From: Pantoea rwandensis
GTDB taxonomy: Bacteria > Pseudomonadota > Gammaproteobacteria > Enterobacterales > Enterobacteriaceae
Reading direction: 5' to 3'
DNA: 64,000 bases
Assembly (NCBI RefSeq): GCF_002095475.1
Contig: NZ_MLFR01000012.1
Span: 81,066-145,065 of the forward strand
Shown in pieces: positions 45,244 through 53,624 of this stretch (the stretch's first letter is position 1; each line of letters starts with the position of its first letter). The notes below the pieces were generated by a model. That model made no database searches. It saw only the letters and a list, made by a program, of their open reading frames with translations, and had not been told where the DNA came from. Both the position numbers and the translations under genes were made by a program.

Positions 45244-46235
45244 CCATGAACACGACCTTGCCCACTGCTGGAAAATCCCGGCTGTCCCTGTTCGGCGGTC
45301 TGCATAAACAGCGCGAAATCGGCTTGATCGTCATTATTGCGCTGATCTTTGTGGTGATGAGTTTTACTTCACCCTATTTCCTGACCTGGGCCAACATGAA
45401 AGCCATGCTGCTGTCGTTTTCGATTGAGGGCATTGTGGTGATCGGCATGACCATTCTATTGATTGTCGGCGGTATCGACCTGTCTGTCGGCGCGGTGGTA
45501 TGCCTCTCAATGGTGGTTGCAGGCCAGCTCTTTCTGAGTGGAATCGACCCTTGGCTTGCCAGCCTTGGCGGTATTGTCGCTGCCGCATTAGTGGGATTGT
45601 TAATGGGACTTACGGTCACCAAAATTGGCCTCAGCCACTTTATCGCCTCACTGGCAGCCATGGTGATAGTCCGCGGGTTATGTATGATCATTACCCAAGG
45701 TACCCCGCTTTCACTGTTCACCCTTCCAGCCAGCTTCAAGTTTCTTGGTCAGGGGGCGCTGTGGGGCATCCCCTTCGTCATCATTCTGTTCTTCGTGCTG
45801 GTTGCCCTTTTCGACTTTTTGCTGCGCAAGGCCACGCTATTCCGCAAGGTGTTTTACACCGGCAGTAATGAACGTGCTGCAGCCTATTCAGGCATCAACA
45901 TCAATCGAATCAAGTTGTGGGTCACGGTGTTGACTTCCACGCTGGCAGGCGTCGCGGGCATCATCTACATGGCGCGTCTCGGTTCTGCTACCCCCACCTT
46001 TGGCGTCGGTATGGAATTGAACGTGATTGCTGCTGCCGTGATTGGCGGTGCCAGTTTGAAAGGCGGGACCGGATCCATCCTCGGTGCGGTATTGGGTGTA
46101 GCCCTGCTCTCCATCGTCACCAGCTCACTAATTCTGATTAACGTGTCGGTCTACTGGCAAGACCTGATCAAAGGGTTGATCTTGTTGGCTGCCGTATCGA
46201 TTGACCATCTGCTGAATAAATATCGCGCGGCATAA
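45240..46235 (+). CDS. ABC permease, RbsC type, second polyol module
   Basis: Inner-membrane permease of 331 residues in the ribose-type family, with eight to ten hydrophobic segments. The LIVGGIDLSVGAVV motif (about 75-88) and NVIAAAVIGGASLKGGTGS (about 261-279) are typical. GGAGG precedes the ATG at 45240 (an ATG two codons later is possible), which overlaps the ATPase stop by ATGA. Confidence 0.88.
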   Translation: MTMNTTLPTAGKSRLSLFGGLHKQREIGLIVIIALIFVVMSFTSPYFLTWANMKAMLLSFSIEGIVVIGMTILLIVGGIDLSVGAVVCLSMVVAGQLFLSGIDPWLASLGGIVAAALVGLLMGLTVTKIGLSHFIASLAAMVIVRGLCMIITQGTPLSLFTLPASFKFLGQGALWGIPFVIILFFVLVALFDFLLRKATLFRKVFYTGSNERAAAYSGININRIKLWVTVLTSTLAGVAGIIYMARLGSATPTFGVGMELNVIAAAVIGGASLKGGTGSILGAVLGVALLSIVTSSLILINVSVYWQDLIKGLILLAAVSIDHLLNKYRAA

Positions 46236-46248
46236 GGATGAAACCTTA

Positions 46249-47241
46249 ATGGAAATGGTAAATGAACACCCTGCATTCCACAGCGCCCGACAAATCTATC
46301 AGGTGCTGGTGATGTACTACCTTGATGGCAAAAAACAGTCAGAGATTGCAGCTGAAACAGACCTGTCCGTCGCCAGCGTTAATCGCCTGATTCGTCAAGG
46401 TAAAGAGAGCGGCATGGTGGAGATTACGATTAAGTCCCCTTGGCTCTCGGCCCATCAATTGGAGAGTGACCTGGCGCGAGTCGCACAGTTGCAGCAAGTT
46501 GTCGTCGCACCCAATGTGGCTCGCAGCGAGGAACATAATTTACAGATGGTGGGCGTCGCGGCGGCAGAATATCTGCTCTCTCGCCTCAAAGATGGCGATG
46601 TGATTGCCATTACGGGGGGCAAAGGTGTTAGCGCTTTAGTGGAAGCCTTACACCCTGCGCGCAAATATGATGTTCAGGTCGTCCCCGCACTGGGCTGCGT
46701 ACAGGGCAAGCACTATACCGATGTAAACCATGTTGCATCAGAAATGGCGGCACGGCTTGGGGGGCATGCCTGGCAAATTCACGCCCCACTCTTTACCGAT
46801 TCTGCTGCTGAGCGCGACATGCTGATGCGCATCAGTGCCGTGGATCAGGTACTGGAAAAAGCACGCAACGCCTCGATCGCCGTGGTGGGACTGGGGTCGA
46901 TTCACAGCGACAGTTCCAGCTACTACGATTTAAACCTGGCAGCACGTCACGCGTCAGCCAGCATCGAAACCAGCGGAGCACGCAGTGAACTGCTGGCTTG
47001 GCTGTTGGACTCACAAGGCCAACCCGCGCCTTTCGACGACAACCAGAGGCTGGTGGGCCTGACACTCGCAGAGCTGCAACGTATTCCTTTTTCCATGGCA
47101 GTGGTGGCTGGACGAGACAAGGTGGATCCCATCCGCTGTGCACTGCGAGGGCAATGGCTAAAAGGCATCGTCACGGATGAATCCACTGCCGCAGGTGTAC
47201 TCGATATGACCATGAGCCGGGGAGCAATCCATGGAGAATAA
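46249..47241 (+). CDS. SorC-family regulator of the second polyol module
   Basis: SorC/DeoR-type regulator of 330 residues, distinct from EryD. HTH at about residues 25-55 (YLDGKKQSEIAAETDLSVAS), then a NagB/RpiA-like sensor domain with VIAITGGKGVSALVEAL (about 118-134), VVGLGSIHSDSSSYYDL (about 212-228) and the late AVVAGRDKVDPIRCAL (about 285-300). It probably senses the phosphorylated substrate made by the FGGY kinase and acts at the inverted repeat 42588-42621 (inference). Its stop overlaps the next gene by 11 bases. Confidence 0.83.
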   Translation: MEMVNEHPAFHSARQIYQVLVMYYLDGKKQSEIAAETDLSVASVNRLIRQGKESGMVEITIKSPWLSAHQLESDLARVAQLQQVVVAPNVARSEEHNLQMVGVAAAEYLLSRLKDGDVIAITGGKGVSALVEALHPARKYDVQVVPALGCVQGKHYTDVNHVASEMAARLGGHAWQIHAPLFTDSAAERDMLMRISAVDQVLEKARNASIAVVGLGSIHSDSSSYYDLNLAARHASASIETSGARSELLAWLLDSQGQPAPFDDNQRLVGLTLAELQRIPFSMAVVAGRDKVDPIRCALRGQWLKGIVTDESTAAGVLDMTMSRGAIHGE

Positions 47242-48985
47242 TGCAACACGCGAACAGCGACTCAGCGCCTTACGGCAGCGCACCACGACGCCAGTCCTGA
47301 TTGTCGGCGGCGGCATCAACGGCATCAGTACGTTTCGTGAACTGGCATTACAAGGCATTCCGGTGATTATGGTGGAAAAAGGTGACTGGTGTCAGGCCGC
47401 GAGTGGTGCCTTATCCCGCATGGTTCACGGCGGATTACGCTATCTGGAAACCGGTGAATTTACGCTGGTTAAGGAGTCCGTGACCGAACGTGATCGACTG
47501 TTGAAGAACGCTTCTCACTATGTATTCCCCCTGCGTACCACGGTACCGATTGACAACCTCGGCGGCGGTCTGATCAACGCCACGCGCCGCTTTCTTCGCC
47601 TGAGCGACAAACCCACGCGACGCGGAGCTTTATTGATCAAAACGGGTCTGAGCCTTTACGACATTTACACCCGGCAGTACGGGTCAATGCCCAAGCATCA
47701 GGTGCGTGCAGAAGCTGCCACACGCGATCGTTGGCCTGGCTTTGCGCCTTGGGTGAAGTACAGTGCCAGTTATTACGATGCATGGATCAGCGCCCCGGAG
47801 CGACTCGGTTATGAGCTGATCGAAGATGCCGAAAGCGCCTGTCCGGATGCCCTGGCGCTCAACTATATGCAATTGGTGAGTGCAGATGGAGAATCTGTCA
47901 CCTTGCAGGACGCCTTAAGCGGTGAGCATTTTACCCTGCAACCCCATGTGCTGGTGAATGCCGGCGGTGCATGGATAGACCAGCTCAATCAACGCCTCGC
48001 CCCAACGGAAAAATCGGCGAAGTTGATTGGTGGCACCAAAGGTTCACACCTGATTCTTGATCATCCTGAATTGTTACAGATGCTCGACGGTGAAATGGTC
48101 TATTTCGAAAACCAGGAAGGCCGTGTGTGCATCATGTTCCCCTGGTTTAGCAAAGTGCTGTTGGGTTCTACCGATATCCGTGTGGAGGACCCCGATAGCG
48201 TTGTCTGTGAGGAAGATGAGAAAGCCTACATCCTCGAATCACTGCGTTTCGTGTTCCCCGACGTGGTGGTCACTGAGTCCGCCATCCTCTACACCTTCTG
48301 CGGTGTTCGTCCGCTACCCGCCAGCGACGCGAAAGTGAATGGGCAAATATCGCGCAACCACTCATTAATCCTGCTGCCGCCCGACGCTGCACATGCCTAT
48401 AGCCTGTTATGTCTGGTGGGCGGGAAATGGACCACCTTCCGTCAGTTTGGTGAAGAAGCCGCAGACCGGGTGCTGCGGCTGATCGGTGAAAAGCGCCGTC
48501 TGTCGAGCGATAACCTGCCCATTGGGGGCGGTCGGGACTTTCCAAAACCCTCTGAGCAAACCCGCAGGCTTAACCAACTTGCTCAGCAGTATGCGTTACC
48601 CCTTGCGCGTGTGACGCAATTAGTGAAGCGCTATGGTTCGCGCGCCTTGCCAATCCTGCAAGAGATCCAACAACAGGGGGAGCAGCCTCTGCAACATCAT
48701 CAAGCTTACAGCGCACTGGAATTGCGCTATCTGATTGAACATGAGCAGGTTCGGCAACTGGAGGACCTGTTAGTACGCCGGACGTCACTGGCTATCTGCG
48801 GCGAACTGACTCCGCTGCTGATAGAGGAGATTTCACATCTGCTGGCCACCGCACTGGCTTGGAGTGATCTCCAGCGTGTGCAACATCTGCAACGAAGCTG
48901 CGCCAGCCTGGCGCGCTGGCACGGCCTTAAAGACCTTGACCCCACTGTTTTTCAGGAGGAAGTCCACCATGCTAGTCACCAATAA
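47231..48985 (+). CDS. GlpD-like FAD-dependent polyol-phosphate dehydrogenase
   Basis: Membrane-associated flavoprotein of 584 residues in the glycerol-3-phosphate dehydrogenase family, longer than EryB (508). FAD motif GGGINGISTFREL (about 26-38), then WCQAASGALSRMVHGGLRYL (about 55-74), GGTKGSHLILDHP (about 263-275), LLGSTDIRVEDP (about 310-321) and a GlpD-type C-terminal cap (about 430-560). It should oxidise the phosphorylated polyol made by the kinase downstream and reduce quinone. In other bacteria GlpD-like paralogues in such clusters act on pentitol or tetritol phosphates; the substrate here is open. Confidence 0.83.
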   Translation: MENNATREQRLSALRQRTTTPVLIVGGGINGISTFRELALQGIPVIMVEKGDWCQAASGALSRMVHGGLRYLETGEFTLVKESVTERDRLLKNASHYVFPLRTTVPIDNLGGGLINATRRFLRLSDKPTRRGALLIKTGLSLYDIYTRQYGSMPKHQVRAEAATRDRWPGFAPWVKYSASYYDAWISAPERLGYELIEDAESACPDALALNYMQLVSADGESVTLQDALSGEHFTLQPHVLVNAGGAWIDQLNQRLAPTEKSAKLIGGTKGSHLILDHPELLQMLDGEMVYFENQEGRVCIMFPWFSKVLLGSTDIRVEDPDSVVCEEDEKAYILESLRFVFPDVVVTESAILYTFCGVRPLPASDAKVNGQISRNHSLILLPPDAAHAYSLLCLVGGKWTTFRQFGEEAADRVLRLIGEKRRLSSDNLPIGGGRDFPKPSEQTRRLNQLAQQYALPLARVTQLVKRYGSRALPILQEIQQQGEQPLQHHQAYSALELRYLIEHEQVRQLEDLLVRRTSLAICGELTPLLIEEISHLLATALAWSDLQRVQHLQRSCASLARWHGLKDLDPTVFQEEVHHASHQ

Positions 48986-49808
48986 AGTGCGTATGAACCG
49001 TCTGTTTCACCACGGCAAATGCCTTGATGTCGCCATCGACCACGGTATCGCCAACGAGCCTGACTTTCTTATTGGGCTGGAGAATATTGAGGGCGTGATG
49101 GAGAACCTGATCGCGGCCCAGCCAGATGCGATTCAGGTGAATTATGGCCAAGCCGATTTGCTGCAACGGGTTGCCGAACGCAAACCCGCATTAGTGATGC
49201 GTACCGACGTCGGGAACGCCTACAACGCCGCTCGTCACCGCGAAATGTGGGCAGTACTGCACAATCCTGATGAGCCTATTCTCGCCGCCTTGCAAATGGA
49301 TGCCGCCGCAGTGGTGGTTAATCTCTATTTGATCCCCGATGAGCCAGGCATTTTCCGCATGTGCGTGGAAAATATTGGTCGGCTGCGCCAGGCGTGCGAT
49401 CGCTATGGGATGCCGCTGATGATTGAACCCTTGGTGATGGCGCCGGCCGGGCAAGGTGCGGCATATGGTTCATTGGGGGACGTGGAAAAAATTGTGCCGC
49501 TGGTGCGTTTAGCACGGGAGTTAGGTGCAGACATCATCAAAGCTGATCCAACGGAAAATGTTGAGGATTTTCATCGCGTGGTGGAAGCCGCGCGCTGCCC
49601 AACGCTGGTGCGCGGCGGCGGCAAAGGCGAGCTTGGGCCGGTGCTGGCAAAAAGTGCTGCGTTAATGGCGCAAGGCGCCAGCGGCATGGTGTACGGCCGT
49701 AATGTCTATCAGCACGATAATCCCTCGCGTGTGGTCAAGGCTTTAATGGCGATCATTCATCAGGGTGCCAGCGGCCCGGATGCTCTGGAAATTTATCAGC
49801 AGGGTTAA
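48969..49808 (+). CDS. Class I (DhnA/LsrF-like) aldolase
   Basis: TIM-barrel aldolase of 279 residues of the DhnA/FbaB/LsrF group. Likely catalytic elements are LDVAIDHGI (about 18-26), VNYGQADLL (about 57-65), the Schiff-base lysine in ADIIKADPT (about 195-203) and the phosphate-binding VRGGGKGEL (about 218-226). It starts 17 bases inside the dehydrogenase gene after AGGAGG. It probably cleaves a ketose phosphate into a triose phosphate such as DHAP and an aldehyde; this step distinguishes the module from the ery locus. Substrate inferred, not shown. Confidence 0.82.
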   Translation: MLVTNKVRMNRLFHHGKCLDVAIDHGIANEPDFLIGLENIEGVMENLIAAQPDAIQVNYGQADLLQRVAERKPALVMRTDVGNAYNAARHREMWAVLHNPDEPILAALQMDAAAVVVNLYLIPDEPGIFRMCVENIGRLRQACDRYGMPLMIEPLVMAPAGQGAAYGSLGDVEKIVPLVRLARELGADIIKADPTENVEDFHRVVEAARCPTLVRGGGKGELGPVLAKSAALMAQGASGMVYGRNVYQHDNPSRVVKALMAIIHQGASGPDALEIYQQG

Positions 49809-49817
49809 GCATGACCT

Positions 49818-49838
49818 GCACCGGCGCTTAAGCGGTGC
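49818..49838 (+). other. Intercistronic hairpin
   Basis: Stem GCACCG / CGGTGC with a 9-base loop in the 62-base gap between aldolase and kinase genes. No T-run, so a processing or stabilising element is more likely than a terminator. Confidence 0.35.
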
Positions 49839-49870
49839 GCCGTCTTCGCCAGTCAAACGGAGTCGGAGAT

Positions 49871-51358
49871 ATGAGTCAAATTCTCGGCATTGATGCCGGA
49901 AACACGATGATCAAGGCAGTGCTGTTTGACCTCAGCGGGCGCGTGCTCTCGGTCGCCGAGTGTGCCGGTGAAACCCACCAGCCGCAGGAAGGCTACGCCG
50001 AGCGTCCAGTGGAAGATATCTGGCACGGCGTGAGCCAGGCGGTAAGCCGCTGTCTTCAGCAGGCGGGCAGCGATCCGCGCGAAGTCATTGCCGTTGGGGC
50101 CGCAGGACATGGCAATGGCTTGTATGCGCTGAACAAGCAGCAGCAACCGCTGTTTGGCATTCAATCTATTGATCATCGGGCCCTTGCTACGGTCCAGGCG
50201 TTGGAGCTGAGTGGTGCAGATCAGGCGATTTATCGTCTGTCGTTGCAAAAGCCCTGGCCCGCCGCAACGCCGGTGCTGATCAGTTGGATCAAACAGCATC
50301 AACCCGATCGCTGGAGCCGACTGGGGCATTTACTCTGTGCAAAGGATGTGATTGTACATTTTCTGAGTGGCGCGATCAGTGCTGACTACTCCGATGCCGC
50401 AGGCGCCGGGTTGATTGACTATCGCCTACGCAATTACAGTCGTGAACTAATGGCGCTCTACGATATCGAAGACGCCCTCGCCCTGCTGCCGCCGCTGCGT
50501 GAATCCTGCGAGGTGGTGGGTCAGGTCACTGAACAGGCTGCACGATTGACGGGATTACCTGCCGGTATCCCCGTGGTTGCAGGGATTTTCGATGTGGTGG
50601 CCAGTGCCGTAGGGTCAGGTGTGGTGGAGACGGGACAAGCTTCCATCGTGGCGGGCACCTGGAGTATCAATCAGGTCGTGGTTGATACACCCGATTATTT
50701 GCGCCCGGTTTTTATGAACTCGATTATCGAGAAAGATCGCTTTATGGCGATTGAAGCCAGTGCGACTTCGGCCGCCAATCTGGACTGGTTTCTGCGTGAA
50801 TTTGATGATGGACGCAGCGGACAAGGTGCCGCACGCAGCAGCGACACGGTGGCACACGTCGAACCCAACGCCCAGTTGCCGCTCTATCACCCTTACCTCT
50901 ACTCCGGTCGCAAATCTGAACCGGCTAAAGCGGGTTTCTACGGTTTAGGTGGCTGGCATACCCGAGCTGACATGCTGTTTGCGCTGTTCGAGGGCGTGAC
51001 ATTTGCGCATCGTGCGCACATCGACCGCTTACGCGCGGCAGGTATTCCCTTTACCCAGGCGATTCTCTCCGGCGGCGCGGCGCGAAGCTGCATCTGGCCT
51101 CAGATGTTTGCCGACGTGTTGGGTATTCCTATCCGTGTAGCCGAATGCAAAGAAACGGGCGCTTTAGGTGCGGCACTTTGTGCCGGCGTGGGGGTTGGTG
51201 TCTGGCCACATTTGGCGGCAGCAGTGCAACAGGCGGTGCAGATTAATCCCGGCGAGTGGTTACCGAGGCCGGAACGGTTTGCTTTTCATGATGCACGTTA
51301 TCGGGTATTCAAAAAACTCGAACTGGCGATGGGAGAAATGTGGCGTGACGTCGGCTGA
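49871..51358 (+). CDS. FGGY-family carbohydrate/polyol kinase, second polyol module
   Basis: FGGY kinase of 495 residues. P-loop GIDAGNTMIKAV at about residues 6-17, active-site GAAGHGNGLYAL (about 76-87) and C-terminal ILSGGAARSCIW (about 398-409). Only distantly similar to EryA in the window; it looks nearer the LyxK/XylB branch. It has its own ribosome-binding site (GGAG) after a hairpin. It should phosphorylate the imported polyol or ketose so that the GlpD-like enzyme and the aldolase can act. Confidence 0.84.
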   Translation: MSQILGIDAGNTMIKAVLFDLSGRVLSVAECAGETHQPQEGYAERPVEDIWHGVSQAVSRCLQQAGSDPREVIAVGAAGHGNGLYALNKQQQPLFGIQSIDHRALATVQALELSGADQAIYRLSLQKPWPAATPVLISWIKQHQPDRWSRLGHLLCAKDVIVHFLSGAISADYSDAAGAGLIDYRLRNYSRELMALYDIEDALALLPPLRESCEVVGQVTEQAARLTGLPAGIPVVAGIFDVVASAVGSGVVETGQASIVAGTWSINQVVVDTPDYLRPVFMNSIIEKDRFMAIEASATSAANLDWFLREFDDGRSGQGAARSSDTVAHVEPNAQLPLYHPYLYSGRKSEPAKAGFYGLGGWHTRADMLFALFEGVTFAHRAHIDRLRAAGIPFTQAILSGGAARSCIWPQMFADVLGIPIRVAECKETGALGAALCAGVGVGVWPHLAAAVQQAVQINPGEWLPRPERFAFHDARYRVFKKLELAMGEMWRDVG

Positions 51359-51425
51359 TTGTTGTGGCTTATTTTTAGCCAAGCGGTAATAGTGGACGTT
51401 TGATTAATTTAATAAGGATATGTTC

Positions 51426-51755
51426 ATGCAAATCAATCAGCTGCCGTTTGGCATTACCGACTGGAACACCATCGAGGAAGAAACGCACCCTGGAGACACG
51501 GGCTTCGCACTGTGGCGCACGCAACGTTTTGGCGACATCCGCGTGCGGATGGTCGAGTATTCGGCTGGATACCTCGCAGATCACTGGTGCAGTAAGGGGC
51601 ATATTTTGCTGTGCCTGGAAGGGGAAATGGTGACCGAACTGGACGATGGTCGCACCTTCACCTTAACCCCCGGAGTGAGTTATCAGGTGGCGGATAATGC
51701 TGAAGCGCATCGCTCTTCAACCACCCAAGGCGCGAAACTTTTTATCGTCGATTGA
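51426..51755 (+). CDS. DHCW-motif cupin-fold protein
   Basis: Single-domain cupin of 109 residues. The name-giving motif appears as ADHWCSKGHI (about residues 45-54), followed by the second cupin box VADNAEAHRSS (about 89-99). Such cupins bind a metal and are proposed sugar-binding or isomerase-like proteins; none is well characterised to my knowledge. It lies 67 bases after the kinase stop and is probably the last gene of the module. ATG 51426 is preferred over 51420 on AAGGA spacing. Confidence 0.75.
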   Translation: MQINQLPFGITDWNTIEEETHPGDTGFALWRTQRFGDIRVRMVEYSAGYLADHWCSKGHILLCLEGEMVTELDDGRTFTLTPGVSYQVADNAEAHRSSTTQGAKLFIVD

Positions 51756-51771
51756 TCAAAGCACGGTTGCT

Positions 51772-51798
51772 CAGGGCGCACTGCAACAGCGCGCCCTG
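51772..51798. terminator. Hairpin between module and acid phosphatase (GGGCGCA family)
   Basis: Stem CAGGGCGC / GCGCCCTG with an 11-base loop between convergent genes, followed on the plus strand by a weakly T-rich stretch. Confidence 0.6.
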
Positions 51799-51804
51799 TT
51801 GTGC

Positions 51805-53058
51805 TTATTTCTTCGCTGACGCGTAGGCTGCGGTCAAATCAACCCGCTGCCAGAATGATTGCTCAGCATTACCCGACAACGGGTAACCGTTTGGCAGTGC
51901 CGTTTTCACCATCAATTGGCGAATCTGCGCATCTGAAAGGTGCGGCAACGCCGTTTTCAGCAAAATCTCTGCACCTTGCGGAACCTGAACCGCTGTATTT
52001 TTCACGTTGGCTTTCGGCAGATTGTAATTGAGGGTGAAGCGATAGAACTGCTTCATGTCAGGTGAACGATAAGGGTCGTCTTTACCGACTGTGCGTGCGC
52101 ACTCCGCCAGGGAAGTACCACACTCTTTCTCAAGCGCAGCACGCAATTGATCGCGCGCTTCTTTGAACAGCACTTGATAACGAGCATCGTTTAGATAGGT
52201 AGCAACGTTACGCTCTGCCACCATGCGTGACCCCATTACATCCAGTGGATAGTGCACGCCCAACACTAAGCGAGAGTAGCCATAGCGCGCGCCGCGCGTC
52301 ACCAGCGCCTCAAAGCGTTCTGGCACCATCTCTGCCATTAACAGCGCGTCGGTATAGCCGGTGTTGGTGTGGCCACTTGGGAACGAACCGCCATCAGCGG
52401 TATAGCGCACGTTGTCTTTCACCACCACATCGTCCGGCACCAGATGAATGGTGTTGCCTTCATGCAGGAAAGGACGTGGGTAGTTGAAGTGTTTTTTCGC
52501 TGCGCTGGTGCTGACTTCGCTGGCTTTGATCAGTGCGGCGGCTTTACTGATTTCGCCTTTGTCATAAGCGGCGAGGAAAGCTTTGCCCAAACGTGGACCC
52601 ATCGCATCGGAGAGGAAATAGAGGCTGCTGATCGCTTCCGCGTCTTGCAGTGCCTGATGGCGCGTATTCTGCGTGGCATTCAGGTTGATATTGGTGACAG
52701 TGGCACGATTCGCGTCCAGTACGTTGGCAGGCAGCGTGCTAAAGCCAGAGAGCAACGCAATACCCGCCTGCTGATTTTGCTTAACGTTGAAATCGTAACC
52801 GCTCTTTTTCAACCATGCTTTATCAGCTTGTGTACTGTTTTGCTTGGCTTTTTCCAGCGCATCACGGGTAAGCGTGGTGCCATCGCCTTGCAGATACTTG
52901 CGCTCAGCCTGTAGCGACTGCTGCTCAAGTTGGGTGTAAACCGGCGTGGAGCCGGTGGAGGTCTGTGCCGCGAGTGCGGCAGCCTGCGGCAGTGTTGCCG
53001 CGTGTGCCTGCTGAGCCAGCAGTAAAACCGTTGCAATCAGCGTGAAGCGGGTTTTCAT
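51805..53058 (-). CDS. Class A (PAP2-type) nonspecific acid phosphatase
   Basis: Periplasmic phosphatase of the vanadium-haloperoxidase/PAP2 superfamily, 417 residues, with a signal peptide (cut near AHA-AT). The three catalytic motifs are intact: KKHFNYPRPF (K-x6-RP, about 190-199), GGSFPSGHTN (about 222-231) and SRLVLGVHYPLDV (SR-x5-H-x3-D, about 262-274). It is longer than PhoN/PhoC (about 250 residues), with extra N- and C-terminal helices, so I leave the symbol blank. It releases phosphate from organic esters in the periplasm. Confidence 0.85.
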   Translation of the reverse strand: MKTRFTLIATVLLLAQQAHAATLPQAAALAAQTSTGSTPVYTQLEQQSLQAERKYLQGDGTTLTRDALEKAKQNSTQADKAWLKKSGYDFNVKQNQQAGIALLSGFSTLPANVLDANRATVTNINLNATQNTRHQALQDAEAISSLYFLSDAMGPRLGKAFLAAYDKGEISKAAALIKASEVSTSAAKKHFNYPRPFLHEGNTIHLVPDDVVVKDNVRYTADGGSFPSGHTNTGYTDALLMAEMVPERFEALVTRGARYGYSRLVLGVHYPLDVMGSRMVAERNVATYLNDARYQVLFKEARDQLRAALEKECGTSLAECARTVGKDDPYRSPDMKQFYRFTLNYNLPKANVKNTAVQVPQGAEILLKTALPHLSDAQIRQLMVKTALPNGYPLSGNAEQSFWQRVDLTAAYASAKK

Positions 53059-53133
53059 TATTTTCCCCTGTTATCAGAATATTACCTTGCCGGGGAAACA
53101 CGCTAGCACCCTGTTATGACAGTTTTATTTCAT

Positions 53134-53373
53134 TTACTTGCACTGACTGGAACAGTTTTGTACGCAAATTTGTGCAAGTGAACCACAGCCGCCGCCGTTG
53201 TCATTTTTGCACTGCGATTGCTGTACATAGCAGTTCTGTTGACAGGATGAGAGGTCACATTTAGCGGCAACCGGTGTCAGTTGCACGACTTGCGCTTTGC
53301 GTTCTGGCTGCCATTGGGTTTGCGCGAAGGCATTAACACTCAATAACAGCGTAAAAACCATTATCCACTTCAT
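53134..53373 (-). CDS. Cysteine-rich exported small protein
   Basis: Protein of 79 residues with a Sec signal peptide (MKWIMVFTLLLSVNAFA, cut before QTQ). The mature part of about 60 residues holds eight cysteines in a regular array, C-x4-C-x3-C-x6-C-x7-C-x6-C-x3-C-x3-C, suggesting four disulfides. I recognise no family. ATG 53373 is used; the longer frame from 53430 would place residues before the signal. It lies 75 bases upstream of the phosphatase gene on the same strand, probably a separate unit. Confidence 0.7.
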   Translation of the reverse strand: MKWIMVFTLLLSVNAFAQTQWQPERKAQVVQLTPVAAKCDLSSCQQNCYVQQSQCKNDNGGGCGSLAQICVQNCSSQCK

Positions 53374-53624
53374 GGGAAACTCCTCGTCGCTTGATGCTGA
53401 AAGTATGGCGCGTTCATGACCAAATACCACACTGAAACCTTCGATTCAGACAAAGGGCATAAGCGCCCTTAATGCGTGCAATTTTCCGCACCATATACGT
53501 GCATCAATGAAAATACCACCACACACTAAATCCTTTATATTCATTATGTTAAATCAATCACTCTATTTGCCCCTCCTTTGGTACAAAAGTTGCAAGTATT
53601 CATCAAGAGACAAAGGAGACAGAT

